The translations under genes were made by a program, and so were the position numbers. Under the pieces are notes generated by a model. It saw only the letters and a program-made list of their open reading frames with translations, searched no databases and was not told where the DNA came from. This document shows positions 7,227 through 16,378 of a stretch of 64,000 bases of DNA, in pieces. Source of the stretch: Micromonospora_G sp044901685 (lineage in GTDB: Bacteria; Actinomycetota; Actinomycetes; Mycobacteriales; Micromonosporaceae); NCBI RefSeq assembly GCF_044901685.1, contig NZ_JBJDPS010000024.1, positions 1 through 64,000 on the forward strand. Direction: 5' to 3'. The first letter of the stretch is position 1; every line of letters starts with the position of its first letter.

Positions 7227-9263
7227 ATGAGTGGTGACGCGCAGCAGAACGAGTCGGCCGGCGGTAACGCCGCCGCGGGCAAGGGCAGTGGAACGGGGAC
7301 CGGCGGTCAGGTCGGCGGTTCGGCTGCCGAGCGGTCAGCCGGTCAGGTGCCGGGCCGGCACAGGTCCGGCCGGTCGGAGGACTCCGCCGGGGGCGGCACC
7401 GTACTCCCCGGCCCCTGGGCGCCCGCCGACGATGGCGCGCACCCCGAGCCCGAAGCCGAGCCCGACGCGGAGTCCGACCCCGCGTACGCGGTCCCGCTGC
7501 AGCGCGCGGGACGGGCCGGGTCCGCCGATCTCGGGCCCTCCGACGGGCAGTTGATCCAGGGGATGCGCACAGGCGACGACCAGGCTTACGAAGAGCTGTT
7601 CAGGCGCCACGCGGGAGCGGTGCGCCGCTACGCCCGTACGTGCTGCCGGGACGCGCACACCGCCGACGACCTGACGGCCGAGGTGTTCGCACGGACCCTG
7701 CAGGCGGTACGCGGCGGGAAGGGGCCGGAGGAGGCCGTCCGGGCCTACCTCATGACCGCTGTCCGGCATGTCGCCGCGGCGTGGACGAAGAGCGCGAAGC
7801 GCGAGCACCTGGTCGACGACTTCGCCGTGTTCGCCGCGCAGGCCACCCGCTCCAGTGCGCTGTCGGAGACCGACACCCTCGATCTGGGGGCCGATGTGCT
7901 GGCCATGCACGAGGCCGACCGGTCGATGGCCATGCAGGCGTTCCGCAGTCTGCCGGAGCGCTGGCAGGCCGTGTTGTGGCACACCACGGTGGAGGAGGAG
8001 TCGCCGAGCGAGGTAGCCCCGCTGTTCGGGCTGACCGCCAACGCCACCGCCGTCCTGGCCGTGCGGGCACGCGAAGGGCTCAAGCAGGCGTATCTGCAGG
8101 CCCATGTGAGCCAGTCGCTGACGACCGGCGGAGACTGCGCGCGGTACGCCGACCGGCTGGGCGCCCATGCCCGGGGCGGTCTTCGGACCCGGGCCGAACG
8201 CGGACTGCGCAAACATCTGGGCGAGTGCGCGAAGTGCCGCATCGCCGCAGGCGAGTTGGACCGTGTGAACGCCGGGATTCCCGCTCTGCTCCCGGTCGCC
8301 GTCATCGGATGGTTCGCCGCGGGCTACACCCTCAAGGCCGCCGGCATCGTCGCCGGCGGAGCGGCCGGTGCGGCCGGTGCCGGAGCCGCCGCCGCGGCCA
8401 CCGGAAGCGTGTCGGGCGGCGGTACGGCGGGCGGGGCCGCCGCGTCGGAGGGGCTCGGCGCACCACTCAAGGCCGGGATCGCCGCCGCGGTGGCCGTGGC
8501 TGCCGCGGCCGGACTGGTGTGGGCGCTGGCCGGCGAGGACCCGGCGCCGGAGGAGCGCCCGGTGGCGAAGCCACCGGCGGCCGCTCCCTCGGTACCGGCG
8601 CCCGAGCCACCGCCGAAGCCGGCCCCGAAGCCCGAGCCTCCCGCCGCACCCGAACCACCGCCCGCCCCCGGGCCGAGCACGACACCGGCACGGGCCGCGA
8701 AGCCCACACCGGCCCCGACGCAGCCCGCTCCGGAGCCCACACCCACGCCCACCCGGCCGGCACCGCCCGCACCGGCGCCGTCGAAGCCCGCCCCCGAGGA
8801 GCCGGTGCCGCCCGCACCGGACGTCTACCAGGTGAACCGGTTGGCGTACTCAGTCCTCGGGGACCACACGGGGCCCGAGATCCTGCTCGGCCGGAGCACC
8901 GGCGTGTTCTGGCAGCGCAGCGGGCTGTCGATCGCTTCCGAGACCTACGCCCACGGCGTGACCGCGCCCTCCCGCTCGTCGGTCACCGTCCAGCTGAACC
9001 GGACGTGCACCCGCTACGAGGCGATGGTCGGGGTCGACGACCTGACGCCGGTACTCGGCGCGGTGCGCTTCTCCGTGTACGACGGCGACGGCGACGGAGC
9101 GCGGCTGTGGCGGTCTCCCGTACTCCGGAGCGGGGACCCCGCCGCACCGGCGAGCGTCGGCATCGAGGGACGGAAGACGATCCGGCTCGTCGTGGAGCCC
9201 TCGGGGGCGTTCGGCGGGGTGGCACTGGCCGACTGGGCTCAGTCCCGGATCAGCTGCCGCTGA
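7227..9263 (+). CDS. Membrane-tethered ECF sigma factor with fused anti-sigma zinc finger and NPCBM-like domain
   Basis: A 678-residue multidomain protein. After a Gly/Pro/acidic N-terminus, sigma region 2 lies at about 115-185 (DDQAYEELFRRHAG) and region 4 at about 235-292 (LPERWQAVLWHT). A zf-HC2-type anti-sigma finger follows (C304, H330, C334, C337). Two hydrophobic segments follow (about 351-392 and 414-435), then about 95 residues of Pro-rich linker and a C-terminal domain (533-678) resembling the NPCBM carbohydrate-binding module (SETYAHGV ... VYDGDG ... LADWAQSRISC). The likely mechanism, inferred from architecture, is that an envelope glycan or peptidoglycan signal frees the cytoplasmic sigma part. 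The ATG at 7227 follows GGGGG at 7 nt; a longer frame from 7170 lacks support. Confidence 0.88.
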   Translation: MSGDAQQNESAGGNAAAGKGSGTGTGGQVGGSAAERSAGQVPGRHRSGRSEDSAGGGTVLPGPWAPADDGAHPEPEAEPDAESDPAYAVPLQRAGRAGSADLGPSDGQLIQGMRTGDDQAYEELFRRHAGAVRRYARTCCRDAHTADDLTAEVFARTLQAVRGGKGPEEAVRAYLMTAVRHVAAAWTKSAKREHLVDDFAVFAAQATRSSALSETDTLDLGADVLAMHEADRSMAMQAFRSLPERWQAVLWHTTVEEESPSEVAPLFGLTANATAVLAVRAREGLKQAYLQAHVSQSLTTGGDCARYADRLGAHARGGLRTRAERGLRKHLGECAKCRIAAGELDRVNAGIPALLPVAVIGWFAAGYTLKAAGIVAGGAAGAAGAGAAAAATGSVSGGGTAGGAAASEGLGAPLKAGIAAAVAVAAAAGLVWALAGEDPAPEERPVAKPPAAAPSVPAPEPPPKPAPKPEPPAAPEPPPAPGPSTTPARAAKPTPAPTQPAPEPTPTPTRPAPPAPAPSKPAPEEPVPPAPDVYQVNRLAYSVLGDHTGPEILLGRSTGVFWQRSGLSIASETYAHGVTAPSRSSVTVQLNRTCTRYEAMVGVDDLTPVLGAVRFSVYDGDGDGARLWRSPVLRSGDPAAPASVGIEGRKTIRLVVEPSGAFGGVALADWAQSRISCR

Positions 9264-9298
9264 GCTCTCCGGTGCAGCCTCCGAGCCGGTCGGTGAGG

Positions 9299-9340
9299 CC
9301 GTCGGGCCACCCGGTGGGACCGTCGGGCCATCCGGTGGCG
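9299..9340. repeat. 21-bp tandem duplication
   Basis: Two head-to-tail copies of a 21-bp unit (beginning CCGTCGGGCCAYCCGGTGG) differ at three positions. They lie between the convergent sigma-factor and asparagine-synthetase-like genes, in a 215-bp gap with no gene. Confidence 0.6.
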
Positions 9341-9478
9341 CCGAGTCGGCTCGGGGACGTCGTGCGGGGTCGTGTCGCGCCCTGCGCCGCGCTCGTCGGC
9401 GTACGCCCGCTCACCCACCCAGCCGGTCGCGCAGTCCCCGCGCCTCCCCCCGACGCGCGGTCGCGTCCGGAAGGCCCG

Positions 9479-11590
9479 TCACGGCTGGAGCGTCCGGCGG
9501 GCCGGGACCACGCCGCCGGCCACCGCCCGCTGGCGCGGGGCCGCCGTGCCCGTCCAGCAGGTGCCCCGGCGGGTGACCAGGCGGCGGAGCCACAGCTCGG
9601 TGGACGCCAGCTCGGCCAAACCGTCCAGGGGAAGGGGCTCTCCCTCGGACGCCGCACGCAGGGCCTTGCGTACGACGCGGGCCTCGATCAGCCCCGCGTC
9701 GGCGAGCAGGGGGGCGTCGAAGAGGGAGATCAGTTCCGGGAGGGCGGCGCGCAGGCCGAGCCGGCCCGCCGCGGTGGAGGTGGCCTGGGACGGGGTGCCC
9801 CACCCGGGCGGCAGCTCGTGGATGCCGGCGCCCGCGAGCACCCGGCGCAGGATCGCGGCCCTGGCGCCCGGCTGGACCCGTAGGGATTCGGGGAGGGCGC
9901 GGGCGGCCCGTACGACCTGGTTGTCGAGGAAGGGCGCGTGCAGCCGCTGGCTGCGGATCTCGGCGGCCTGCTCCAGGATCCGCTGGTCGGCGGCGTGCCG
10001 TGCCAGTGCGGCACGGGCTCGGGCCTCGCCCGGACGCTGGACCGAGGCGGGCCGGATCGCGGCCTCCTGAAGGCGAACCGATACTTCCGCGAGTGCCTCA
10101 CCGGTGAGCCAGCGCGCGGCGGGACCGGGCCGGGACCAGGTGAGGGAGGCGAGCGAGGCGTCGGCGGGCGTGTCGGGTCCGGGGAGGTCACGGTTGGCCT
10201 CGGGCAGCAGGGACGCCGCCGTCTCGAGCCCGGTGCGGTACGACGTCCTGGCCAGCCGCCGGGCGGCGCGGTAGACGACCAGCGGGACGAACAGGGAGTG
10301 GGTGGAGGGCCCTTCGGCCCGGGCGAGCGCGGCCACGGGCCGCAGCAGGTGGCGTCTGCGCCGGTCCATGAGGAGGTCGGCCAGCCGGGCGGGGTGCGCG
10401 TCCAGGACCTGACGGGCGCCGTCGCCCACGAAGTGGTCCGCGCTGCCGGCGGCGAGCCGTCTGCGGTGGCGTTCGGCCACGACGAGGGAGGGCGCGGGCT
10501 CGTCGGTGAGGGGCCCGCTCTCCAGCGCCGCGTACGGCAGGGCCTCCTCACCCGCCGCGACGACCACATGGTGCAGACGCGGGTTGGCCGCGATGACTCG
10601 GGCCCGCTCCATCTCGTCCTCGTGGCCCTGCGTGGAGAGGTCGTTGAAGGTGACGGCGAGGAGCCGCTCACCGGCCCCCGTGCCATGGCCCAGCACCGTG
10701 CCCGGCAGCCCCGGCAGCCCTGCCGCCAGCAGCGCGAGCGTGGCCGAGGCGCTGCCGCCGGAGAGGTCCGAACCGATGCCGGGGACCGGCGCCCCACGCG
10801 CCGCGCGACGCTCGGCGGGACCCATCCCGGGGACGGGCCCGGGGTCGGGCGGCTGGGTCCCCGGGGCATGGCGCGGGGCCGTCAGCCGGGCTCGTACGGC
10901 GTCGACCAGCGCGTCCCGCACGCCCTCGACGGCGCTCACCGGGTCGGTCTGCGGGGCAGCCACCGCGAGCGAGGCGACCGCCTCGTACCCGGTGATCTCG
11001 CGCGATCCCTCCCGCAGGATCAGGGCGTGCCCGGGCGGGACACGCCGCACCCCCGCATACGGGGTGCCGTCACCCAGCGCCTCGGGTGTCTCGGGGCAGG
11101 CCAGCAGCGCCGCCAGGTGACCGATGTCGAGCTGCGCCTCGATGAGGTCGGCGAGCGGGAGGGCCGCGGTGGCGTACGCGGTGCCGTTGGCCCAGGGCGT
11201 GTGGAAGACGGGGCGTGCCCCCGCGAGGTCTCCGGCGACGGTGATGCGGCGGCCGATCTGCACGACGGCCGTGTAACTGCCCGGCCATGCGGTGAGATGG
11301 CGCAGCGCCCCGCCACGGGCGGCCAGCAGGCCGATACGCAGCTGTTCGTCGGTGGCACCGCAGCAGCCGAGCACGGCGAGGCGCGCGGTGGGCGCGCCCT
11401 CGGGGGTCGCCGCCGTGATGATGCGGATCTCGTCGGGGCGCCAGTCGCCCACGGCCCACAGGGGATCCGGGTCTCCCCAGAGGAGTTGGGAACCCACCGG
11501 GTGGACGGTGCGCCCGTCACCGTGATGGCCGACCGCGCCCACGGTGCCGAATCTGGCGGCGATACTGCTCCACCCCACCAACCAACGCAT
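9479..11590 (-). CDS. Asparagine-synthetase-like protein with degenerate PP-loop
   Basis: A 703-residue protein with asparagine synthetase B / lasso-cyclase layout: an N-terminal half resembling a glutamine amidotransferase fold but with no Cys at position 2 (it starts MRWLVGW), then a synthetase domain. The ATP-pyrophosphatase loop at about 275-284 reads SDLSGGSASAT, so the Asp of the usual SGGxDS is Ala281. Ordinary asparagine synthesis is therefore doubtful. It might adenylate another carboxylate or be non-catalytic. No lasso precursor, leader peptidase or transporter is adjacent. The ATG at 11590 has a perfect GGAGG at 5 nt; the upstream extension of the frame to 12079 is not supported. 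It converges with the sigma factor gene. Confidence 0.75.
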   Translation of the reverse strand: MRWLVGWSSIAARFGTVGAVGHHGDGRTVHPVGSQLLWGDPDPLWAVGDWRPDEIRIITAATPEGAPTARLAVLGCCGATDEQLRIGLLAARGGALRHLTAWPGSYTAVVQIGRRITVAGDLAGARPVFHTPWANGTAYATAALPLADLIEAQLDIGHLAALLACPETPEALGDGTPYAGVRRVPPGHALILREGSREITGYEAVASLAVAAPQTDPVSAVEGVRDALVDAVRARLTAPRHAPGTQPPDPGPVPGMGPAERRAARGAPVPGIGSDLSGGSASATLALLAAGLPGLPGTVLGHGTGAGERLLAVTFNDLSTQGHEDEMERARVIAANPRLHHVVVAAGEEALPYAALESGPLTDEPAPSLVVAERHRRRLAAGSADHFVGDGARQVLDAHPARLADLLMDRRRRHLLRPVAALARAEGPSTHSLFVPLVVYRAARRLARTSYRTGLETAASLLPEANRDLPGPDTPADASLASLTWSRPGPAARWLTGEALAEVSVRLQEAAIRPASVQRPGEARARAALARHAADQRILEQAAEIRSQRLHAPFLDNQVVRAARALPESLRVQPGARAAILRRVLAGAGIHELPPGWGTPSQATSTAAGRLGLRAALPELISLFDAPLLADAGLIEARVVRKALRAASEGEPLPLDGLAELASTELWLRRLVTRRGTCWTGTAAPRQRAVAGGVVPARRTLQP

Positions 11591-12528
11591 CGCCGCCTCC
11601 ACAGGCTGTGGACGAAACGGCGCACCAGGACACACGGACGCCGTCGCGGGACATGCTGCCACGACAAGGGCGCCCTGGAGGGGGTACGGCGGCGCACACC
11701 GGCCCCGCATGCGCCCCTGGCAAAGACCTGGCCACGCCGCATGGGCCGCCGGCGCAACACTTGTACGGTTCAAAGGAGTTACGGCGGCCGGCCCCGAAAG
11801 CGGGCCCAGCCCCGGCCGGGCACGGAACAGACGCAATCCGGCCATAGTCGGACCGCTCCCCGGCCTCCGGCCCGACCGCTGCGATTCAGCCATTCTGCGA
11901 ACTCGACGCAACCGCGTGTTTCGCTTCCTCCGACAGGCCAGGGAGGCTCCTCGCGCCATGCCGGGCGGAGGTCCGGCAGGCCCGCGCACGGTCGCGCGGC
12001 GGCGCCTGGGGACGGTTCGCCGGTGCACGCGGACGTACCGGCCGGCGCATCCCCCCGGTGCGCCGGCCCGCACGTCCACTCCCCCGAACCACCGTGCGGC
12101 GCACGGTCCGGGAGGTGTTCGTCACCTCCCGGACCGGTTCGCCGCCCGCGGGGATTGGGGCGGCGGTCTCCCCCAGCCCACCGAGTCCAGTTCAGCGGGC
12201 CGACCCACGCAGGACCCATCGAAGCGCTTGCGATTCGGCCGGGCGAGAGCGCACGGCCGGGCGCACGGCCACACACCAGGAGCACGGCCGGGACGCACCC
12301 GCCCGCACGGACAACATTCCCGCCATACGGAGGTCTGCCCCTTAACGGTAGGGATGCGGCGAACTACGCTGGGTTTACCAATGTTCTCAGCGGGGCGGCA
12401 TATTCCACGGGGCCTGGCCAAATGCGTGTGCGGCCGGAGTGCCCGGGAGCGTACCTGGGGAGGACACGGTACGAATGCCACGCGCCCGACGGTGACGCGG
12501 CGGCCGTCTGTGTGTCGAGGGGTGGCTC
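11591..12528. other. Long non-coding stretch between divergent genes
   Basis: About 940 bp separate two divergent starts. Several long ORFs cross it on both strands, but they are Arg/Pro/Gly-rich, lack ribosome binding sites and resemble no protein. It presumably holds promoters for both genes. The right end, around 12330-12400, is locally AT-richer and is the likeliest promoter area for the regulator at 12529. Confidence 0.5.
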
Positions 12529-14028
12529 ATGTCCAGGGAGCAACGCGGGCCGAACGAGAAGCTCGGCACGGTTCTCGCCCTCGCGGGAATCAGTAACGCC
12601 GGGCTGGCCCGGCGGGTCAACGACCTCGGAGCGCAGCGCGGTCTGACCCTTCGCTACGACAAGACCTCGGTGGCCCGCTGGGTCGCCAAGGGCATGGTGC
12701 CGCAGGGTGCGGCACCTCATCTGATCGCCGCGGCGATAGGGGCCAAGCTCGGCCGTCCCGTCCCGCTGCACGAGATCGGGCTGGCCGACGCCGATCCGGC
12801 GCCCGAGGTCGGCCTCGCGTTCCCGCGCGACGTGGGCGAGGCGGTGCGTTCGGCGACCGATCTCTACCGGCTGGATCTCGTGGGCCGGCGGGGAGGCGGC
12901 GGGATCTGGCAGTCGCTCGCGGGTTCCTTCGCGGTGAGCGCCTACGCGACGCCCGCGTCGCGGTGGCTCATAACACCCGCCGATCCGTCGGTGGCCCGCG
13001 ACTCGACCGCGGCCCAGGCCTCGGTCCTCGGCCCGGAGGGCGCACCCGGGGCGCAGGGGGGCGGGATCCCCGTCCAGCCGGGACCTGACTCGGCGTCGGG
13101 CGTGTCGCCGCTGCGGGTCGGCCACAGCGACGTGACCAAGCTGCGCGAGGCGGCCCAGGACGCGCGCCGCTGGGACTCCAAGTACGGCGGCGGCGACTGG
13201 CGTTCCTCCATGGTCCCGGAGTGCTTACGGGTCGACGCGGCGCCGCTCCTCCTGGGCTCGTACAGCGACGAGGTGGGCCGGGCGCTCTTCGGCGCCTCCG
13301 CCGAGCTGACCAGGCTCGCCGGGTGGATGGCCTTCGACACCGGCCAGCAGGAGGCCGCCCAGCGCTACTACATCCAGGCGCTGCGCCTGTCCCGTGCGGC
13401 AGCCGACGTACCCCTGGGCGGATACGTCCTGGCGTCCATGTCCCTGCAGGCCACCTACCGGGGCTTCGCCGACGAGGGCGTGGACCTCGCGCAGGCCGCC
13501 GTGGAGCGCAATCGCGGACTCGCCACCGCCAGGACCATGAGCTTCTTCCGGCTGGTCGAGGCGCGCGCCCACGCCAAGGCCGGCGACGCACCGGCCGCGG
13601 GGGCCGCGCTCAGGGCCGCCGAGAGCTGGCTGGAGCGGTCCAGGACCGGTGACTCGGACCCGTCGTGGCTCGGCTTCTACTCGTACGACCGCTTCGCCGC
13701 CGACGCCGCGGAGTGCTACCGCGACCTCAAGGCGCCCCGCCAGGTCCGCCGCTTCACCGAGCAGGCCCTGTCGAGGCCCACCGACGAGTTCGTCCGCTCG
13801 CACGGGCTGCGGCTCGTCGTGTCGGCCGTCGCCGAACTCGAGTCGGGCAACCTCGACGCGGCCTGCGCGGCGGGGACACGGGCGGTGGAGGTGGCCGGAC
13901 GCATCTCCTCGGCCCGCACCAACGAGTACGTGCGCGACCTGCTGCACCGCCTGGAGCCGTACGGCGACGAGCCGCGCGTGGCCGAGCTGCGCGAACGGGC
14001 ACGCCCGCTTCTCGTCTCCCCGGCGTGA
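12529..14028 (+). CDS. Sporulation-associated TPR-like regulator with a TTA codon
   Basis: A 499-residue protein. The N-terminal 75 residues look like a helix-turn-helix domain (LARRVNDLG ... TSVARWVAKG). A low-complexity Ala/Gly/Ser linker spans about 155-200, and the C-terminal 260 residues are helical TPR-like repeats. This is the architecture of Streptomyces NsdA-like, sporulation-associated proteins; by synteny it is SCO4114. ATG 12529 has GAGGGG at 6 nt. Leu233 is encoded by TTA (13225-13227), the only in-frame TTA I found in an intact gene here, so translation should depend on the bldA tRNA. The target and exact role are not known from sequence. Confidence 0.82.
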   Translation: MSREQRGPNEKLGTVLALAGISNAGLARRVNDLGAQRGLTLRYDKTSVARWVAKGMVPQGAAPHLIAAAIGAKLGRPVPLHEIGLADADPAPEVGLAFPRDVGEAVRSATDLYRLDLVGRRGGGGIWQSLAGSFAVSAYATPASRWLITPADPSVARDSTAAQASVLGPEGAPGAQGGGIPVQPGPDSASGVSPLRVGHSDVTKLREAAQDARRWDSKYGGGDWRSSMVPECLRVDAAPLLLGSYSDEVGRALFGASAELTRLAGWMAFDTGQQEAAQRYYIQALRLSRAAADVPLGGYVLASMSLQATYRGFADEGVDLAQAAVERNRGLATARTMSFFRLVEARAHAKAGDAPAAGAALRAAESWLERSRTGDSDPSWLGFYSYDRFAADAAECYRDLKAPRQVRRFTEQALSRPTDEFVRSHGLRLVVSAVAELESGNLDAACAAGTRAVEVAGRISSARTNEYVRDLLHRLEPYGDEPRVAELRERARPLLVSPA

Positions 14029-14152
14029 CGCTCCACCGGGATCGCCCCGGTATGCCCGTCCGGTAGGCGCATCCGCCCGCCACACCTCGGCCGTCCCTGG
14101 TTTGAGCCCGTTGTCAGTGGGTCAGTGCACTATCGGGGTGGGAGGTGGCGTG

Positions 14153-15409
14153 ATGACGACGCACGCGGCGTACGACTGCGATGTGCTGGTGATCGGTGGC
14201 GGGATCGTCGGTCTGTCGACGGCGTACGCGATCACGCGCACCGCGCCCGGCACCCGGGTCGCGGTGCTGGAGAAGGAGTGGGGCCCCGCCCGCCATCAGA
14301 CCGGGCGCAACAGCGGGGTGATCCACAGCGGTATCTACTACCCGCCGGGCTCGCTCAAGGCGCGCTACGCCGTGCGGGGCGCGGCCGAGCTGGTGGACTT
14401 CTGCGCGCAGCACGGCATCCCGCACGCGGTGACGGGCAAGCTGATCGTGGCGACCACCGGTGACGAGCTGCCCCGGCTGCACGCCCTGGTCCAGCGCGGC
14501 AGGGCGCACGGACTGCCGGTCAGGGAGCTCGGCCCGGCCCAGATCGCGGAGTACGAACCCCGGGTGCGCGGCCTCGCGGCGATCCGGGTCGGCACGACGG
14601 GGGTGTGCGACTTCACCGCGGTCGCCGTGCGCCTCGCCGCCGAGACGGGCGCCGCGGGCGGACACGTCCGCTACGGCGCGGAGGTGGTCGCGGTCGACCG
14701 GCGGCCCTGGGGCGTGGCGGTGCGCACGGCGGACGGCCAGGTGGTCAGGGCCAGGGTGCTCGTCAACTGCGCGGGGCTGCACAGCGACCGGGTGGCCCGG
14801 CTCGCGGGCGACGACCCGGGCGCGCGCATCGTGCCGTTCCGCGGGGAGTACTACGAGCTGACCAGGCCCGAGCTGGTGCGCGGGCTCGTCTACCCGGTGC
14901 CCGACCCCGCGTTCCCCTTCCTCGGGGTGCACCTGACCCGGGGCGTCGACGGCACGGTCCACGTCGGGCCGAACGCGGTGCCGGCACTGGCCCGCGAGGG
15001 GTACGGCCACACGGTCGTCCACCCACGGGAGCTGGCCGCCACCCTGGCCTGGCCGGGCTCCTGGCGGATCGCCGGCAGGCACTGGCGGTACGGGGCGGGC
15101 GAGGTCCACAGGTCCCTGTCGAAGAGGGCGTTCACCCGGGCCGTGCGGCGGCTGCTGCCCGAGGTGACGGAGGCCGATCTGCGGCCGTCCCCGGCCGGGG
15201 TCAGGGCTCAGGCGGTCCTGCGGGACGGCACGCTGGTGGACGACTTCCTGATCCGGGACGCCCCGCACACCGTGCACGTGCTGAACGCCCCGTCACCCGC
15301 GGCCACCGCCTGCCTGCCCATCGGGAGGGAGGTGGCGCGACGGGCCCTCGTACGGGCACGCGCGACGGGATGGACGCCGCCCGCCGTAGAATCGGGTCAT
15401 TGTGTCTGA
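14153..15409 (+). CDS. lhgO: L-2-hydroxyglutarate oxidase (LhgO family)
   Basis: A 418-residue FAD-dependent oxidoreductase of the DAO superfamily. The dinucleotide fold is at residues 11-20 (VLVIGGGIVG) and is followed by the LhgO-type motif RNSGVIHSGIYY. The mid-domain FRGEYYEL and the C-terminal NAPSPAATACLPIG also fit the family, which oxidises L-2-hydroxyglutarate to 2-oxoglutarate. ATG 14153 follows GGAGG at 7 nt; GTG at 14150 is an alternative. The 3' end overlaps trmB by 8 bp, so the two are probably co-transcribed. Substrate assignment rests on motif resemblance only. Confidence 0.85.
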   Translation: MTTHAAYDCDVLVIGGGIVGLSTAYAITRTAPGTRVAVLEKEWGPARHQTGRNSGVIHSGIYYPPGSLKARYAVRGAAELVDFCAQHGIPHAVTGKLIVATTGDELPRLHALVQRGRAHGLPVRELGPAQIAEYEPRVRGLAAIRVGTTGVCDFTAVAVRLAAETGAAGGHVRYGAEVVAVDRRPWGVAVRTADGQVVRARVLVNCAGLHSDRVARLAGDDPGARIVPFRGEYYELTRPELVRGLVYPVPDPAFPFLGVHLTRGVDGTVHVGPNAVPALAREGYGHTVVHPRELAATLAWPGSWRIAGRHWRYGAGEVHRSLSKRAFTRAVRRLLPEVTEADLRPSPAGVRAQAVLRDGTLVDDFLIRDAPHTVHVLNAPSPAATACLPIGREVARRALVRARATGWTPPAVESGHCV

Positions 15410-16307
15410 GCCTGTGAACCCCACCCCAGAGACGCCCGGCCCCACTCCGGAGACGCCCGGCGACACGCCCCGTTCGCCCGCCCCGTCGCCCGGTCGGGGC
15501 GCCCGGTCACCCGGCGGCACCGAAGCGGATGCGGAGGCCCGAGCGCTGCGTGACGCCGCCTTCGAACGGCAGCGCAGGCTCCGCCAGGAGCCCCGGTTCC
15601 CCGGCGGTCCCGCGGCCGACCCCGCCGGTTCGCACCACGAGCGCAGGATCCGGAGCTTCCAGCCGCGCCGCAGCAGGGTGACCCCCGGCCAGGAGGACGC
15701 CCTGAAGCGCCTGTGGCCCGAGTGGGGCCTGGACATCGACGGCCTCCGTGTCCTCGATCTCCCCACCCTGTTCGACGGACTCCCGGTGGTCCTGGAGATC
15801 GGCTTCGGCATGGGCGAGGCCACGGCGCAGATGGCCGCCGACGACCCCGGCACCGGAATCCTGGCCGTCGACGTGCACACCCCGGGACAGGGCAATCTGC
15901 TCGGGCTCGCCGACCGGGCGGGGGTGTCCAACGTCCGGGTCGCCAACGGCGACGCGATCATCCTGCTCCGCGAGATGCTCGAGCCCGCGGCGCTGGACGG
16001 GCTCCGGGTGTACTTCCCCGACCCCTGGCCCAAGAAGCGGCACCACAAGCGGCGCCTGATCCAGCCGGAGTTCCTCGACCTCGTGGCGGAGCGCCTGAAG
16101 CCGGGCGCGGTCCTGCACTGCGCGACGGACTGGGAGCCGTACGCCGAGCAGATGCTGGAAGTGCTGACGGCGCACCCCCTGTACGAGAACACGCAGGACG
16201 ACGGCGGATACGCGCCCCGGCCCGGTTTCAGGCCACTGACCCGCTTCGAGGGGCAGGGCCTGGACAAGGGACACGTGGTGCGCGACGTGCTGTTCACCCG
16301 TCGCTGA
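15402..16307 (+). CDS. trmB: tRNA (guanine-N7-)-methyltransferase
   Basis: A 301-residue SAM-dependent enzyme that makes m7G46 in tRNA variable loops. Motif I is LEIGFGMGE (131-139). The TrmB signature FPDPWPKKRHHKRR (205-218) and the C-terminal T-D-W motif (CATDWEPY) are present. The first 80 residues are a disordered Pro/Thr/Ala extension carrying a tandem TPETPGP duplication; the core begins near HERRIRSF. The GTG start lies inside the lhgO stop region, so translation is likely coupled. Confidence 0.93.
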   Translation: MSEPVNPTPETPGPTPETPGDTPRSPAPSPGRGARSPGGTEADAEARALRDAAFERQRRLRQEPRFPGGPAADPAGSHHERRIRSFQPRRSRVTPGQEDALKRLWPEWGLDIDGLRVLDLPTLFDGLPVVLEIGFGMGEATAQMAADDPGTGILAVDVHTPGQGNLLGLADRAGVSNVRVANGDAIILLREMLEPAALDGLRVYFPDPWPKKRHHKRRLIQPEFLDLVAERLKPGAVLHCATDWEPYAEQMLEVLTAHPLYENTQDDGGYAPRPGFRPLTRFEGQGLDKGHVVRDVLFTRR

Positions 16308-16378
16308 TCAGCCGCCGACGGTTGTCACCGGCCACCGCACCGTGGCGGGCTGTCGGTCCCCCTCGTTAGGGTCATCAG

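Noticed and set aside
9479..12079. N-terminal extension of the asparagine-synthetase-like protein to 12079
   Set aside because: The added 163 residues are shadow-like, and the ATG at 11590 has a perfect GGAGG site.
9479..12528. Lasso-peptide biosynthetic cluster
   Set aside because: No precursor, B-type protease or ABC exporter is present beside the cyclase-like gene.
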